A stretch of DNA of 8,276 nt from Vicinamibacteria bacterium (lineage in GTDB: Bacteria; Acidobacteriota; Vicinamibacteria; Vicinamibacterales; UBA2999): assembly GCA_025938035.1 (NCBI GenBank), contig JAICQE010000182.1:1-8276 (forward strand). Reading direction: 5' to 3'. A program made the position numbers and the translations under genes. Positions 1 through 6,662 of the stretch are shown here, piece by piece; within the stretch, counting starts at the first letter, position 1, and each line of letters starts with the position of its first letter. Below the pieces are notes generated by a model. It worked only from the letters and a program-made list of their open reading frames with translations, did no database searches and was not told the DNA's origin.

Positions 1-1737
1 CAAATCTCGGTATTGATGGCGATGCAAAACGTCACGCCGCAGGTGACCAAGGCGATTGCGAGCGTACCGGCGGCGCAGACGGTCGCTGCGCGCAACAGGA
101 TACTGACGGAGCTCGAGAGCGAATGCGAAGCGGCGTCACAGAAATCCGGCGCGCCGCTCAGCTGCGAGGCCGTGACGCTCTATCAGGGTGGTCAGTACTG
201 GATCTACAAGTACAAACGCTATGACGACGTGCGGATCGTCTTCGCGCCGGAGGCGGCGGTGGCCGCGTTCGGCGGCGATCCCGACAATTTCCAGTTTCCG
301 CGGTGGTGCCTCGACATGTCGCTGTTGCGCGCCTACGAAAACGGCAAGCCGGCGGCGGTGCCGGCGCACCTGACGATCGCCTGGTCGGGCGCGGCCGCGG
401 GCGAGCCGGTTTTCGTCGCCGGGCACCCGGGCACGACGCAGCGGCTGATGACGGTCGCACAACTCAAAACGCAGCGCGACGTCTTTCTGCCCTTCTGGCT
501 GCTGCGCTTCTCCGAGCTGCGCGGGCGTCTGATCCAGTACTCGAAGACGTCGGCGGAGGCGCAGCGCACGGCCAAGGACTACCTCGACTCGATCGAGAAC
601 TCGCATAAGGTGCGGCGGATGCAGCTCAACTCGCTTCTCGACGACCGGATGATGGACCAGCGCATCGCGGAGGAGCGCGAGCTGCGCGCAGCCGTGCAGC
701 GCGCCAGCAAGGGAAGCACCAGAGCCTCGGATCCGTGGGACGCGATCGCCAGAGCGGAGCAGCGCCAGCGCGAGATCCTGATTCCGTACACGTGGCTCGA
801 AGGAAGCGCCGGGTTCAGCAGTCAGCTGTTCACCTATGCGCGGCTGCTGGTGCGCGCCGCCGACGAGCGTGCGAAGCCGAATGCGAGTCGGATGCGCGAA
901 TATACCGATGCCGCGCTCCCCCAATTGCGCGCCCAACTCGAGGCACAGACCCCGATTGCGGCGGAGCTGGAACAGGTCAGGTTGTCGTTCTCGCTCGAAC
1001 GCATGCGGGAGTACCTCGGTCCGGATCACGCGATTATCAAGGCGGTACTCGGAAGCGCCAGTCCCGACGAGCGCGCCCGGCAGCTGGTCTCAGGCTCGAC
1101 GCTGGCTGATCCGGCGGCGCGGCTGAAGCTGTATGAGGGTGGACAGGCGGCACTCGCCGCGAGTAACGACTCGATGATCGTGCTGGCTCGCGCCGTGGAC
1201 GCCGAGTCGCGGCGGCTGCGCACGATTTTCGAGAACGAGGTCGAAGGTCCCGTACGGCGCGCCCAGCAGGTGATTGCCGAAGCGCGCTTCACGGCGTACG
1301 GCACCACACTGTATCCCGACGCGACCTTTACGCTTCGTCTGACCTACGGCGCGGTCGACGGATGGGCGGAAGGGGGTACCCGGGTCGAACCGTTCACCAG
1401 ACTCGATCGCCTGTACGAGCGCGCGACCGGCGCTCCGCCATTTGCGCTGCCGAAAAGCTGGCTGGACGCGAAGCCGCGGCTCGATCTCTCTCGCCGCGCC
1501 AATTTCGTCGCCACCACGGACATCGTCGGCGGCAATTCCGGCAGTCCTATGGTCAATGCGCGGGGCGAGATCGTCGGCCTGGCGTTCGACGGCAACATTC
1601 ACTCGATATCCGGATCCTACTGGTTCGATGCGGAGAAGAACCGTACCGTCGCCGTGCACCCGGAGTACATGCGCACGGCGCTCGAGCAGGTCTATCGCGT
1701 CGAGGCGATCGCGCGCGAGCTTGGGATTCGGAACTGA
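1..1737 (+). CDS. S46 family dipeptidyl-peptidase (DPP7-like), 5' partial
   Basis: Exported serine exopeptidase of family S46 (DPP7/DPP11 type), which removes dipeptides from peptide N-termini in the periplasm. The frame is open from base 1, and the first residues (QISVLMAMQNVT) align with internal S46 sequence, so the real start, signal peptide and catalytic His lie upstream. About 578 residues are visible against roughly 700 in the family. The motif GGDPDNFQFPR (277-303) leads to the presumed catalytic Asp in LDMSLLRAYENG (codon 313-315). The nucleophile Ser sits in TTDIVGGNSGSPM (codon 1537-1539). Eighteen residues after this Ser is Gly (codon 1591-1593, in LAFDGN). As I recall, Gly here marks DPP7-like enzymes preferring hydrophobic residues, while DPP11 has Arg there and takes Asp/Glu. 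The middle segment is the Arg/Glu-rich helical domain expected of S46. It ends in TGA three bases before a palindromic repeat and converges on the quinoprotein gene. Confidence 0.93.
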   Translation, partial: QISVLMAMQNVTPQVTKAIASVPAAQTVAARNRILTELESECEAASQKSGAPLSCEAVTLYQGGQYWIYKYKRYDDVRIVFAPEAAVAAFGGDPDNFQFPRWCLDMSLLRAYENGKPAAVPAHLTIAWSGAAAGEPVFVAGHPGTTQRLMTVAQLKTQRDVFLPFWLLRFSELRGRLIQYSKTSAEAQRTAKDYLDSIENSHKVRRMQLNSLLDDRMMDQRIAEERELRAAVQRASKGSTRASDPWDAIARAEQRQREILIPYTWLEGSAGFSSQLFTYARLLVRAADERAKPNASRMREYTDAALPQLRAQLEAQTPIAAELEQVRLSFSLERMREYLGPDHAIIKAVLGSASPDERARQLVSGSTLADPAARLKLYEGGQAALAASNDSMIVLARAVDAESRRLRTIFENEVEGPVRRAQQVIAEARFTAYGTTLYPDATFTLRLTYGAVDGWAEGGTRVEPFTRLDRLYERATGAPPFALPKSWLDAKPRLDLSRRANFVATTDIVGGNSGSPMVNARGEIVGLAFDGNIHSISGSYWFDAEKNRTVAVHPEYMRTALEQVYRVEAIARELGIRN

Positions 1738-1740
1738 ACC

Positions 1741-1772
1741 AATTCTGAATTCAGAATTCTGAATTCAGAATT
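1741..1772. repeat. 32-bp perfect palindrome of 7-bp units between convergent genes
   Basis: Four heptads alternate AATTCTG and AATTCAG, followed by AATT. The whole 32-bp stretch equals its own reverse complement. It fills the gap between two convergent stop codons and overlaps two bases of the minus-strand TAA (1771-1773). It is strikingly AT-rich in a GC-rich window. RNA from either strand could fold into a 14-16 bp A/U-rich hairpin, so it may act as a bidirectional terminator or 3'-end stabiliser, though no separate U-tract follows it. The role is inference; the palindrome is directly visible. Confidence 0.95.
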
Positions 1773-3780
1773 ACTGCGGTAGCCGAAACGCGACCAGCTC
1801 TCCGCTGTAGCTTCCGCCACTGATCGCCACGACCAGATACTGACGGCCGTTCAGCATGTACGTCATCGGCGATCCGGTCTGTGGCGCGGGCATGTAGACC
1901 GCGCCCGCATCCGCGCCCGTTCGCTTGTCGTACGCGCGCAGCATCGATCCGCGCTGCCCGGACGGCGTGGGTCCGAATCCCGGCTCGCCGGCGATGACCA
2001 ATGTCCTGGTGACGAGCGTACCCACCTGCCCGGGGCGGCCGGTGCGCGGAACGTTCAGCCCCTTCAGCGCTGGATGATTGCGGATGGCCTCCGGCGTCTC
2101 CCCGTGAGGCACCTGCCACAGGATGTCCCCCGAGTCGAGGTTGATCGCGTTGATCCGCCCGTACGGCGGCTTGATGAGCGGCAGCCCCTGCACCGTCGGA
2201 GCAGTGGCCGCTCCGCCGGCCTGTGCTGTTGCGGATCCCGATCCGCCGGTCCGCCGTGCCCCCGTCAACACCGTGCCCTGGTGGTAGCGCACGCCGTCGG
2301 CAGTGCCTTCGGCCGGCGGAACGAGCCCGAGCGTGGCGACGGCGCTCTGCGAATACACGTACAGGATGTGCGTCTCGGGATCGTAGGCACCGCCGGGCCA
2401 GTTCGTGGCCGGCGCCTGCGTGGCCATTGCCAAGGTTGCGATCGGCCCCTCGGCGCGGCTGACGGCCGGCGGCGTGAAGAGCGGCCCGATGCGGTACTGC
2501 GCGACCGCCTTCACCGCTTCGGCGCGCAGCTCCGGCGTGAAGTCGATCAGATCGTCGATTGTGAGTCCCTGCCGGTCGTACGCGCGCGGGCGCGTCGGGA
2601 AGGGTTGCGTCGGTGAATACTTCTCGCCCGGCGTATCGCCCTGGGGAACCGGGCGCTCCTCGATCGGCCAAATCGGCTGGCCGGTGACGCGATCGAAGAC
2701 GTAGAGGAACGCCTGCTTCGACGGCTGGGCAACCGCCTTGACGGTCCGCCCGTTGACGCGGATGTCCACCAGGATCGGCGCGCACGGGATGTCCATGTCC
2801 CAGAGGCCGTGGTGGACGAGCTGGTAATGCCACTTGCGCTCGCCGGTCCGGTAGTCGATGGCAACGAGCGACTCGCCGAACAATCCGTTCCCCGGCCGCG
2901 CCCCGCCGTAGTAGTCGTGCGTCGGGAGCTCGACAGGCAGATAGGCCATGCCGAGCTCCTCGTCTACCGAGATCTGCGCCCACACGCCCGTGTTGCCGGT
3001 GTAGGCCCACGAGTCGTTCTCCCACGTCTCGTGGCCGACTTCACCGGGCTCGGGAATGGTCTTGAACATCCACAGACGCTTTCCGGTTCGTACGTCGAAG
3101 CCCCTGACGGCTCCCTTGATGTTGCGACGGCTCTTCGGATTGGCGCCGGTCTCGAACGCCGCGCCGACGATGACGACGTTGCCGGCGACGATCGGCGTCG
3201 CGTGAAGACCGATGGGTGCGTTGGTGAGGTCGATTGCCGGGTCGAGATCGGCCTTCAGATCGACGGCGCCGCCTCGTCCGAAGCCGGGCATCGGGTTTCC
3301 GGTTCGAGCGTCGAGCGCGATCAGCCGGTACCCGGGCGTCACGTAGAGGATGCGTTCGTCCTTCCCGTCGCTCCAGTACGCGAGGCCGCGGCCCGAGAGC
3401 TGCCGCGGGGAGGCGGCGCCGCGAGCGCCTTCGTCCTCGCTGTGTACCCAGAGCAGCTCGCCGGTGCCGGCATCGAGCGCGACCACCGCGCGCCGCGTGC
3501 CGCCGGTGGAGTAGAGGCGCCCTCGCACCATCAGCGGCGTTGACTGCAGGTTGAATTCAGGACGAGGGCCGAGATTGTCGGTCTTGAAACGCCACGCGAC
3601 TTCGAGGTCGTTGAAGTTCGCCGCGGAGATCTGGTCGAGCGCGGCATAGCGCGTGTGCCCGAGATCGCCACCGTAGGTGGGCCACTCACCACGCGGCGCT
3701 CCGGACTGCCCGCGAGGCCCCGCCGTCAGCAGCGCGACGACGATCGCCGCGAGGCATCCGCGTCGCTTCCAGTTGTTCAT
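1771..3780 (-). CDS. PQQ-dependent quinoprotein dehydrogenase (membrane-glucose-dehydrogenase-like propeller)
   Basis: Periplasmic dehydrogenase of 669 residues, expected to oxidise an alcohol, aldehyde or sugar with pyrroloquinoline quinone and pass electrons to a cytochrome c. The ATG at 3780 gives a Sec-type signal peptide: MNNWKRRG, then hydrophobic residues 9-21, with cleavage near GQSGA. The mature start EWPTYGGDLGHTRY (32-45) is typical of PQQ enzymes. Propeller-blade motifs of the form D-x-x-TG-x-x-x-W recur near residues 103, 229, 309, 363 and 549. HHGLWDMDIPCAP (323-335) and QPSKQAFLYVFDR (352-364) match the glucose-dehydrogenase-type active-site region, with candidate catalytic Asp 328/330 and Lys 355. 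The end, GSPMTYMLNGRQYLVVAISGG, is also characteristic. There is no CxxCH, so no fused haem domain. There is no adjacent Cys-Cys pair, unlike methanol/ethanol dehydrogenases. Residues 507-530 are a Gly/Ala/Thr-rich insertion. The start overlaps the upstream cytochrome stop by ATGA. The substrate cannot be read from sequence. Confidence 0.92.
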   Translation of the reverse strand: MNNWKRRGCLAAIVVALLTAGPRGQSGAPRGEWPTYGGDLGHTRYAALDQISAANFNDLEVAWRFKTDNLGPRPEFNLQSTPLMVRGRLYSTGGTRRAVVALDAGTGELLWVHSEDEGARGAASPRQLSGRGLAYWSDGKDERILYVTPGYRLIALDARTGNPMPGFGRGGAVDLKADLDPAIDLTNAPIGLHATPIVAGNVVIVGAAFETGANPKSRRNIKGAVRGFDVRTGKRLWMFKTIPEPGEVGHETWENDSWAYTGNTGVWAQISVDEELGMAYLPVELPTHDYYGGARPGNGLFGESLVAIDYRTGERKWHYQLVHHGLWDMDIPCAPILVDIRVNGRTVKAVAQPSKQAFLYVFDRVTGQPIWPIEERPVPQGDTPGEKYSPTQPFPTRPRAYDRQGLTIDDLIDFTPELRAEAVKAVAQYRIGPLFTPPAVSRAEGPIATLAMATQAPATNWPGGAYDPETHILYVYSQSAVATLGLVPPAEGTADGVRYHQGTVLTGARRTGGSGSATAQAGGAATAPTVQGLPLIKPPYGRINAINLDSGDILWQVPHGETPEAIRNHPALKGLNVPRTGRPGQVGTLVTRTLVIAGEPGFGPTPSGQRGSMLRAYDKRTGADAGAVYMPAPQTGSPMTYMLNGRQYLVVAISGGSYSGELVAFRLPQ

Positions 3781-4187
3781 TTCGGAGTCGGACGATACAT
3801 CAGAATCTTCACGCGTGTCAGCGCTCCGCCCTGTGCGTCGAGCGTCATCTTGCCCGCCGGATATGCCGCGGTGCTGAGCATGTAGGCGAGGATGTCGGCG
3901 TTCTCCGCGCGGGTGAGCGAACCGGGCCGATCCTGCGGCATCGACGTCCGCATGCGCTCGAACAGCGCGTCGAGCGTCTCGCCCTCCCAATTGTTGTAGA
4001 AGGTCGATCCGACCAGCGCCGGGGCCGCCTCGACGCCTTGCAGCGTGTCACCATGACAGCGCGCGCAGCGGTCCGCATAGAGCTTGTCGCCGCGTTCGGC
4101 CTGTTCGCGCGTAAAAACGCCGTCCCAGACCGTCACCTGCTGCGCCGCAAACAAGGCGAGAACGGCCGCCGTGAACCAGGTGAGCAC
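3777..4187 (-). CDS. Small secreted monohaem c-type cytochrome
   Basis: A 136-residue class I cytochrome c, probably the electron acceptor of the quinoprotein encoded immediately downstream. A GTG start at 4187 gives VLTWFTAAVLALFAAQQ, a good signal peptide; no better start exists nearby in frame. The haem-binding motif CARCH lies at residues 41-45, followed by GDTLQGVEAAPALVG. The sixth ligand is most likely Met83 in SMPQDRPGSLT, the usual MPxxxPG loop, followed by the C-terminal helix ENADILAYML. The stop TGA overlaps the ATG of the dehydrogenase gene as ATGA, so the two are probably translationally coupled. The frame stays open far upstream, to 6008, on the strand opposite the M28 gene, but that extension has no cytochrome-like sequence and is an antisense shadow. 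The start choice is the main uncertainty. Confidence 0.9.
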   Translation of the reverse strand: MLTWFTAAVLALFAAQQVTVWDGVFTREQAERGDKLYADRCARCHGDTLQGVEAAPALVGSTFYNNWEGETLDALFERMRTSMPQDRPGSLTRAENADILAYMLSTAAYPAGKMTLDAQGGALTRVKILMYRPTPK

Positions 4188-4204
4188 TGTCGCAGTCCGG
4201 CGAG

Positions 4205-4210
4205 ATTCTA
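4205..4210 (-). promoter_or_regulatory. Candidate -10 box for the cytochrome/quinoprotein operon
   Basis: On the minus strand this reads TAGAAT, five of six matches to TATAAT, ending 17 bases before the GTG at 4187. That would give a leader of about 10 nt. No convincing -35 hexamer is seen at the usual spacing and no Shine-Dalgarno sequence precedes the GTG. Position and composition are the only support. Confidence 0.35.
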
Positions 4211-4220
4211 CATCCGGAGG

Positions 4221-4238
4221 GTCCGCCTGGAGGCGGAC
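4221..4238. repeat. GC-rich 8-bp hairpin repeat (REP-like) in divergent intergenic region
   Basis: GTCCGCCT, then GG, then AGGCGGAC: an 8-bp perfect inverted repeat in the 72-bp gap between divergent genes. Read through, the plus strand encodes VRLEADTT and the minus strand VRLQADPP, so both strands give VRLxAD. I recall similar VRLxADTT read-through peptides at mis-called protein ends in Acidobacteriota, which would make this one copy of a dispersed repeat; this is memory, not a search. It may be a REP-like element, or a cruciform or operator between the two promoters. Confidence 0.75.
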
Positions 4239-4247
4239 ACTACGTCG

Positions 4248-4253
4248 TACAAT
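4248..4253 (+). promoter_or_regulatory. Candidate -10 box for leaderless transcription of the M28 peptidase gene
   Basis: TACAAT, five of six matches to TATAAT, ends six bases before the GTG at 4260, which would place the transcription start at or next to the start codon. No Shine-Dalgarno sequence is present, consistent with a leaderless mRNA. The same arrangement precedes the gene starting at 6663. No clear -35 element is visible. Confidence 0.5.
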
Positions 4254-4259
4254 CCCCGC

Positions 4260-5930
4260 GTGACCCGTTCGAAGCTGTCGATTGCCATCCCCGCCCTTGT
4301 CATCTGGCTCTCGCTGACCGGCAGCGCCCAGCGCGGCCAGTTCTCGGCGGACGAGATGAAGCAGTGGCTCGGCTACATCGCCTCCGACGCGCTGCAGGGA
4401 CGCCAGATGCTGACGGAAGGCCTCGGCCTGGCCGGTGCCTACGTGGCCGATCATCTGAAGACCTGGGGCGTAGTGCCGGCGGGCGACGCAGGCACGTACT
4501 TCCAGACCGTGCCGATCTACGGCATGCGCACGCGCAGCAACTCGAGCGTGGCGGTCACCGCCAACGGCGAGACGCGGATCTTCAAGGACGGCGACGGGGT
4601 CACGTTTCCGCGCAACCAGGGAGGAAAGCAGACGATCACGGCCGATGTCGAGTTCGTCGGGTATGGACTCCGTCTCGCCGAGCTGAATCACGACGACTAC
4701 GCGCAGCGGAGCGCAAAAGGAAAGGTCGCGCTCTTCATCGGCCGCGGCGTACGCGGCATGACTGCTGCGCAGAACCGCCTGATCACCGGTCGCGCCAGGG
4801 ACGCGGTGGAGCTGCACCGCGCGGTAGGGACGATAAGTCCGGTCGTCATGAATGCCGGGCGCGGCCGCGGCGCGGGACCCGCCGCCGCCACCAACCCGGC
4901 GCAGCGGACCGATTTTCAGACGTCGCGCAATCTCGATCTGCCGATTCCGCCGCAACTGACCGCGAGCGACGCGTTCTTCGAGTTCGTGTTCGCCGGGACG
5001 GGACACAGCTACGCGACGCTGAGAGATCTCGCCGCGAAGCAGGAGCCGCTGCCGGACATCGCACTTCGTGACGTGCGCATCACGATTAGCGTCGACGCCG
5101 AGTACGACCGCGTGCAAACGCGTTTCACCCGCAATGTCGTCGGTCTGGTTCGCGGGACGGATGCCAGACTGCGGGACACCTACGTGGCGATCGGCGCACA
5201 CCTCGACCACGTCGGTTACCAGGAGTTCGCGCCGGCGGGCGCCGGAGGGGGCGCGTTCGCGGCGTGTCCCGGCCAGTCGCGTCCGACCGCCCGGCCCGGC
5301 GACAACATCAGCAACGGCGCCGACGACGATGGCTCGGGGATCGTGTCGTTGATGGCCATCGCGAAGGCGTTTGCGACCGGACAGAAGCCGAAGCGGTCGA
5401 TCCTCTTCGTCTGGCACAGCGGCGAGGAAGTCGGGCTGTTCGGCTCGCGCTATATGGCCGACTATCCGGTGATGCCCGTCGACCGCATGGTCGCGATGCT
5501 GAACGTCGACATGGTGGGCAGGAACCGCTGCGACGATCCGGCGCAGGCCAACACCGTCTACGTGGTCGGCTCCGAGCGCATCAGTACCGAGCTGCACAAC
5601 CTCAATGAGGCCGCCAACGCCTCGCTCGCACGGCCGATGACGCTCGACTACGAGTACAACGACATCGCCGATCCGGAGTCGATTTACACGCGCAGCGACC
5701 ACTACAGCTACGCCTCCAAGGGAGTGCCGGTGATTTTCTTCACCACCGGACTTCATCGCGACTACCACTACGTGACGGACGAGGCCGAGAGGATCGAGTT
5801 CGCCAAGATGGCGCGGATCGCGGAGCTGATCCACGCGACAGCGCTGCGCGCCGGTAACCTCGAGCGTCCGCCGGCGCGCGACTTTGCCGGCCCGCGGGTC
5901 GGCAAAGGGAAGACCGGCCCGATACGCTAG
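4260..5930 (+). CDS. Secreted M28 family zinc aminopeptidase
   Basis: A 556-residue di-zinc exopeptidase, expected to remove N-terminal amino acids from peptides outside the cytoplasm. The GTG start gives VTRSKLSIAIPALVIWLSLTG with likely cleavage after SAQ; the frame is open upstream only through the intergenic hairpin. The N-terminal segment (about 25-100), including DEMKQWLGYIASDALQGRQ, and the inserted region to about residue 290 with GKVALFIGRG, resemble a PA-like insert. The complete metal site is visible: His314 in GAHLDHVG, Asp356 in GADDDGSG, catalytic Glu389 and ligand Glu390 in HSGEEVGLFGSRY, Asp417 in LNVDMVGRN, and His503 in LHRDYHYVTD. SDHYSYASKGVPVIFF before the last ligand is classic M28. 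A Gly/Ala- and Pro-rich insertion (about 323-350, with one Cys) separates the first two ligands. A DUF3237 gene follows after 13 bp and is probably co-transcribed. Substrate preference is unknown. Confidence 0.95.
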   Translation: MTRSKLSIAIPALVIWLSLTGSAQRGQFSADEMKQWLGYIASDALQGRQMLTEGLGLAGAYVADHLKTWGVVPAGDAGTYFQTVPIYGMRTRSNSSVAVTANGETRIFKDGDGVTFPRNQGGKQTITADVEFVGYGLRLAELNHDDYAQRSAKGKVALFIGRGVRGMTAAQNRLITGRARDAVELHRAVGTISPVVMNAGRGRGAGPAAATNPAQRTDFQTSRNLDLPIPPQLTASDAFFEFVFAGTGHSYATLRDLAAKQEPLPDIALRDVRITISVDAEYDRVQTRFTRNVVGLVRGTDARLRDTYVAIGAHLDHVGYQEFAPAGAGGGAFAACPGQSRPTARPGDNISNGADDDGSGIVSLMAIAKAFATGQKPKRSILFVWHSGEEVGLFGSRYMADYPVMPVDRMVAMLNVDMVGRNRCDDPAQANTVYVVGSERISTELHNLNEAANASLARPMTLDYEYNDIADPESIYTRSDHYSYASKGVPVIFFTTGLHRDYHYVTDEAERIEFAKMARIAELIHATALRAGNLERPPARDFAGPRVGKGKTGPIR

Positions 5931-5943
5931 TCCACGATGTCCT

Positions 5944-6540
5944 ATGCATAGACAGCTCGCGCAAGTCACAATCGTTGCCTCACTGCTATCCGCAGCCGCG
6001 CTGGCCACCGCCAGGCCCTTCGACTCGCGGGCGCTCGCTCAGGGCAAGCCCTTCGAGTCGCTGGCGCTCGCTCAGGGCAAGCAGCTTCAGCCGACGCTCA
6101 CGTTTGCGTTCGAGGTGCGAGCCACCGTGGGGCCGCCGCTGGACGTGGGCGCCGTCGCTCAGGGAAGACGCCGGATCGTGCCGATCACCGGCGGCACATT
6201 CGAAGGAGCGAACTTCCGCGGCAAGGTGATGGCGGGCGGCGCCGACTGGCAGATCATCCGCCCGGACGGATTCACCGAGCTGGACACGCGCTACACCCTC
6301 GAAACCGACAAGGGGCAGATCGTCTACGTCCAGAATGCGGGCATGCGGCACGCCGCGCCCGATGTGATGAAGCGCCTGCTGGCCGGTGAATCTGTGGATC
6401 CCACGTCGGTGTACTTCCGGACCGTCCCGAAGTTCGAGACGGCGAGCCCGGACCTGCAGTGGTTGACGCGCGCCGTGTTCGTCGGGCTGGGCGAGCGGTA
6501 TCCCAACGACGTTCGGATTCGATTCTTCAGGCTCGAATAG
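5944..6540 (+). CDS. Exported DUF3237 family protein
   Basis: A 198-residue protein with a DUF3237 domain from about residue 50 to the end; no biochemical function is established that I can name. Family landmarks are GRRRIVPITGGTFEG (74-88), GGADWQIIRPDG (98-109), LDTRYTLETDKGQIVYV (113-129), YFRTVPKFET (157-166) and WLTRAVFVGLG (173-183). The ATG at 5944 gives a signal peptide, MHRQLAQVTIVASLLSAAALATA. An earlier ATG at 5937 stops after four codons. The stretch after the signal holds two near-identical 11-residue units, PFDSRALAQGK and PFESLALAQGK, and a shorter echo, GAVAQGRR, where the domain begins. The 13-bp spacing from the M28 gene, on the same strand, suggests one operon with a shared extracytoplasmic location. 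No Shine-Dalgarno sequence is evident. A periplasmic binding or isomerase-like role would be guesswork. Confidence 0.9.
   Translation: MHRQLAQVTIVASLLSAAALATARPFDSRALAQGKPFESLALAQGKQLQPTLTFAFEVRATVGPPLDVGAVAQGRRRIVPITGGTFEGANFRGKVMAGGADWQIIRPDGFTELDTRYTLETDKGQIVYVQNAGMRHAAPDVMKRLLAGESVDPTSVYFRTVPKFETASPDLQWLTRAVFVGLGERYPNDVRIRFFRLE
6015..6080 (+). repeat. 33-bp tandem duplication within the DUF3237 gene
   Basis: Two adjacent 33-bp copies, 6015-6047 and 6048-6080, differ at two positions (31/33 identical) and keep the frame, adding 11 residues. Each copy ends in CGCTCGCTCAGGGCAA, encoding ALAQGK. A shorter related string, GTCGCTCAGGGAAG, recurs about 80 bp later (around 6155-6168) at the start of the conserved domain. 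Both full copies carry an Ala-x-Ala site of the signal-peptidase type. Confidence 0.95.
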
Positions 6541-6548
6541 CGCCGGTT

Positions 6549-6647
6549 GTTCCCACTTCCGGGTTCCCGCTTCCTGGTTCGTGTTCTGGTGTTCGGTTCA
6601 CGAACATCGAACGCGAACACGGAACCGGGCACACGGAAGTTGGAACG
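6549..6647. repeat. Degenerate 7-bp-periodic inverted repeat array
   Basis: From 6550 the plus strand runs in heptads that mostly begin TTC (for example TTCCCAC, TTCCGGG, TTCCCGC, TTCCTGG) to about 6598. The second half, to 6647, is the reverse-complement type with GAAC or GGAA in step (for example CACGAAC, ATCGAAC, CGGAACC). Aligning the outer arm from 6549 with the reverse complement from 6646 gives roughly three matches in four. It fills most of the 122-bp gap between the DUF3237 gene and the next gene and could form a long imperfect hairpin in RNA. No coding potential is supported. Confidence 0.85.
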
Positions 6648-6650
6648 GCG

Positions 6651-6656
6651 TAATAT
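6651..6656 (+). promoter_or_regulatory. Candidate -10 box for leaderless transcription of the downstream gene
   Basis: TAATAT ends six bases before the GTG at 6663. The 17 bases 6649-6665 match 4246-4262 at 12 of 17 positions with identical spacing to GTG, which supports a shared leaderless promoter type. The -10 match to TATAAT is only four of six and no -35 is convincing. Confidence 0.4.
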
Positions 6657-6662
6657 CGCGTC

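Noticed and set aside
136..1029. A 297-codon minus-strand frame opposite the S46 gene
   Set aside because: Composition is Arg/Leu/Gly-rich antisense with no recognisable family, opposite a strongly conserved gene.
13..1737. TTG at 13 as a true start of the S46 gene
   Set aside because: The frame is open to base 1, the upstream residues fit S46 sequence, and the signal peptide and catalytic His would be missing.
1741..1772. Concatenated EcoRI-type linkers from cloning
   Set aside because: Three GAATTC sites in 20 bp could suggest this, but the element sits exactly between convergent stops, and two other heptad arrays without such sites occur at gene ends nearby. Raw reads would settle it.
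1751..3025. A 424-codon minus-strand frame inside the quinoprotein gene
   Set aside because: It is an alternative frame of a well-supported coding region and has no domain.
1771..3990. Upstream start for the quinoprotein gene giving 739 residues
   Set aside because: The extra 70 residues lie in another frame of the cytochrome gene and precede a good signal peptide. ATG at 3780 overlaps the cytochrome stop as ATGA.
4038..5930. Upstream ATG for the M28 gene giving 630 residues
   Set aside because: It would overlap the divergent cytochrome gene and read through the intergenic hairpin (VRLEADTT). GTG at 4260 gives a clean signal peptide and follows a -10-like box.
3777..6008. A 743-codon minus-strand frame spanning the cytochrome and the strand opposite the M28 gene
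   Set aside because: Only its last 136 codons look like a protein family (cytochrome c). The rest is Arg/Val/Asp/Gly-rich antisense of a clear M28 gene, open because the sequence is GC-rich.
6541..6660. A small protein reading through the intergenic heptads
   Set aside because: The apparent 79- and 64-codon frames encode low-complexity repeats and run out of frame into the next gene; there is no start signal or family match.
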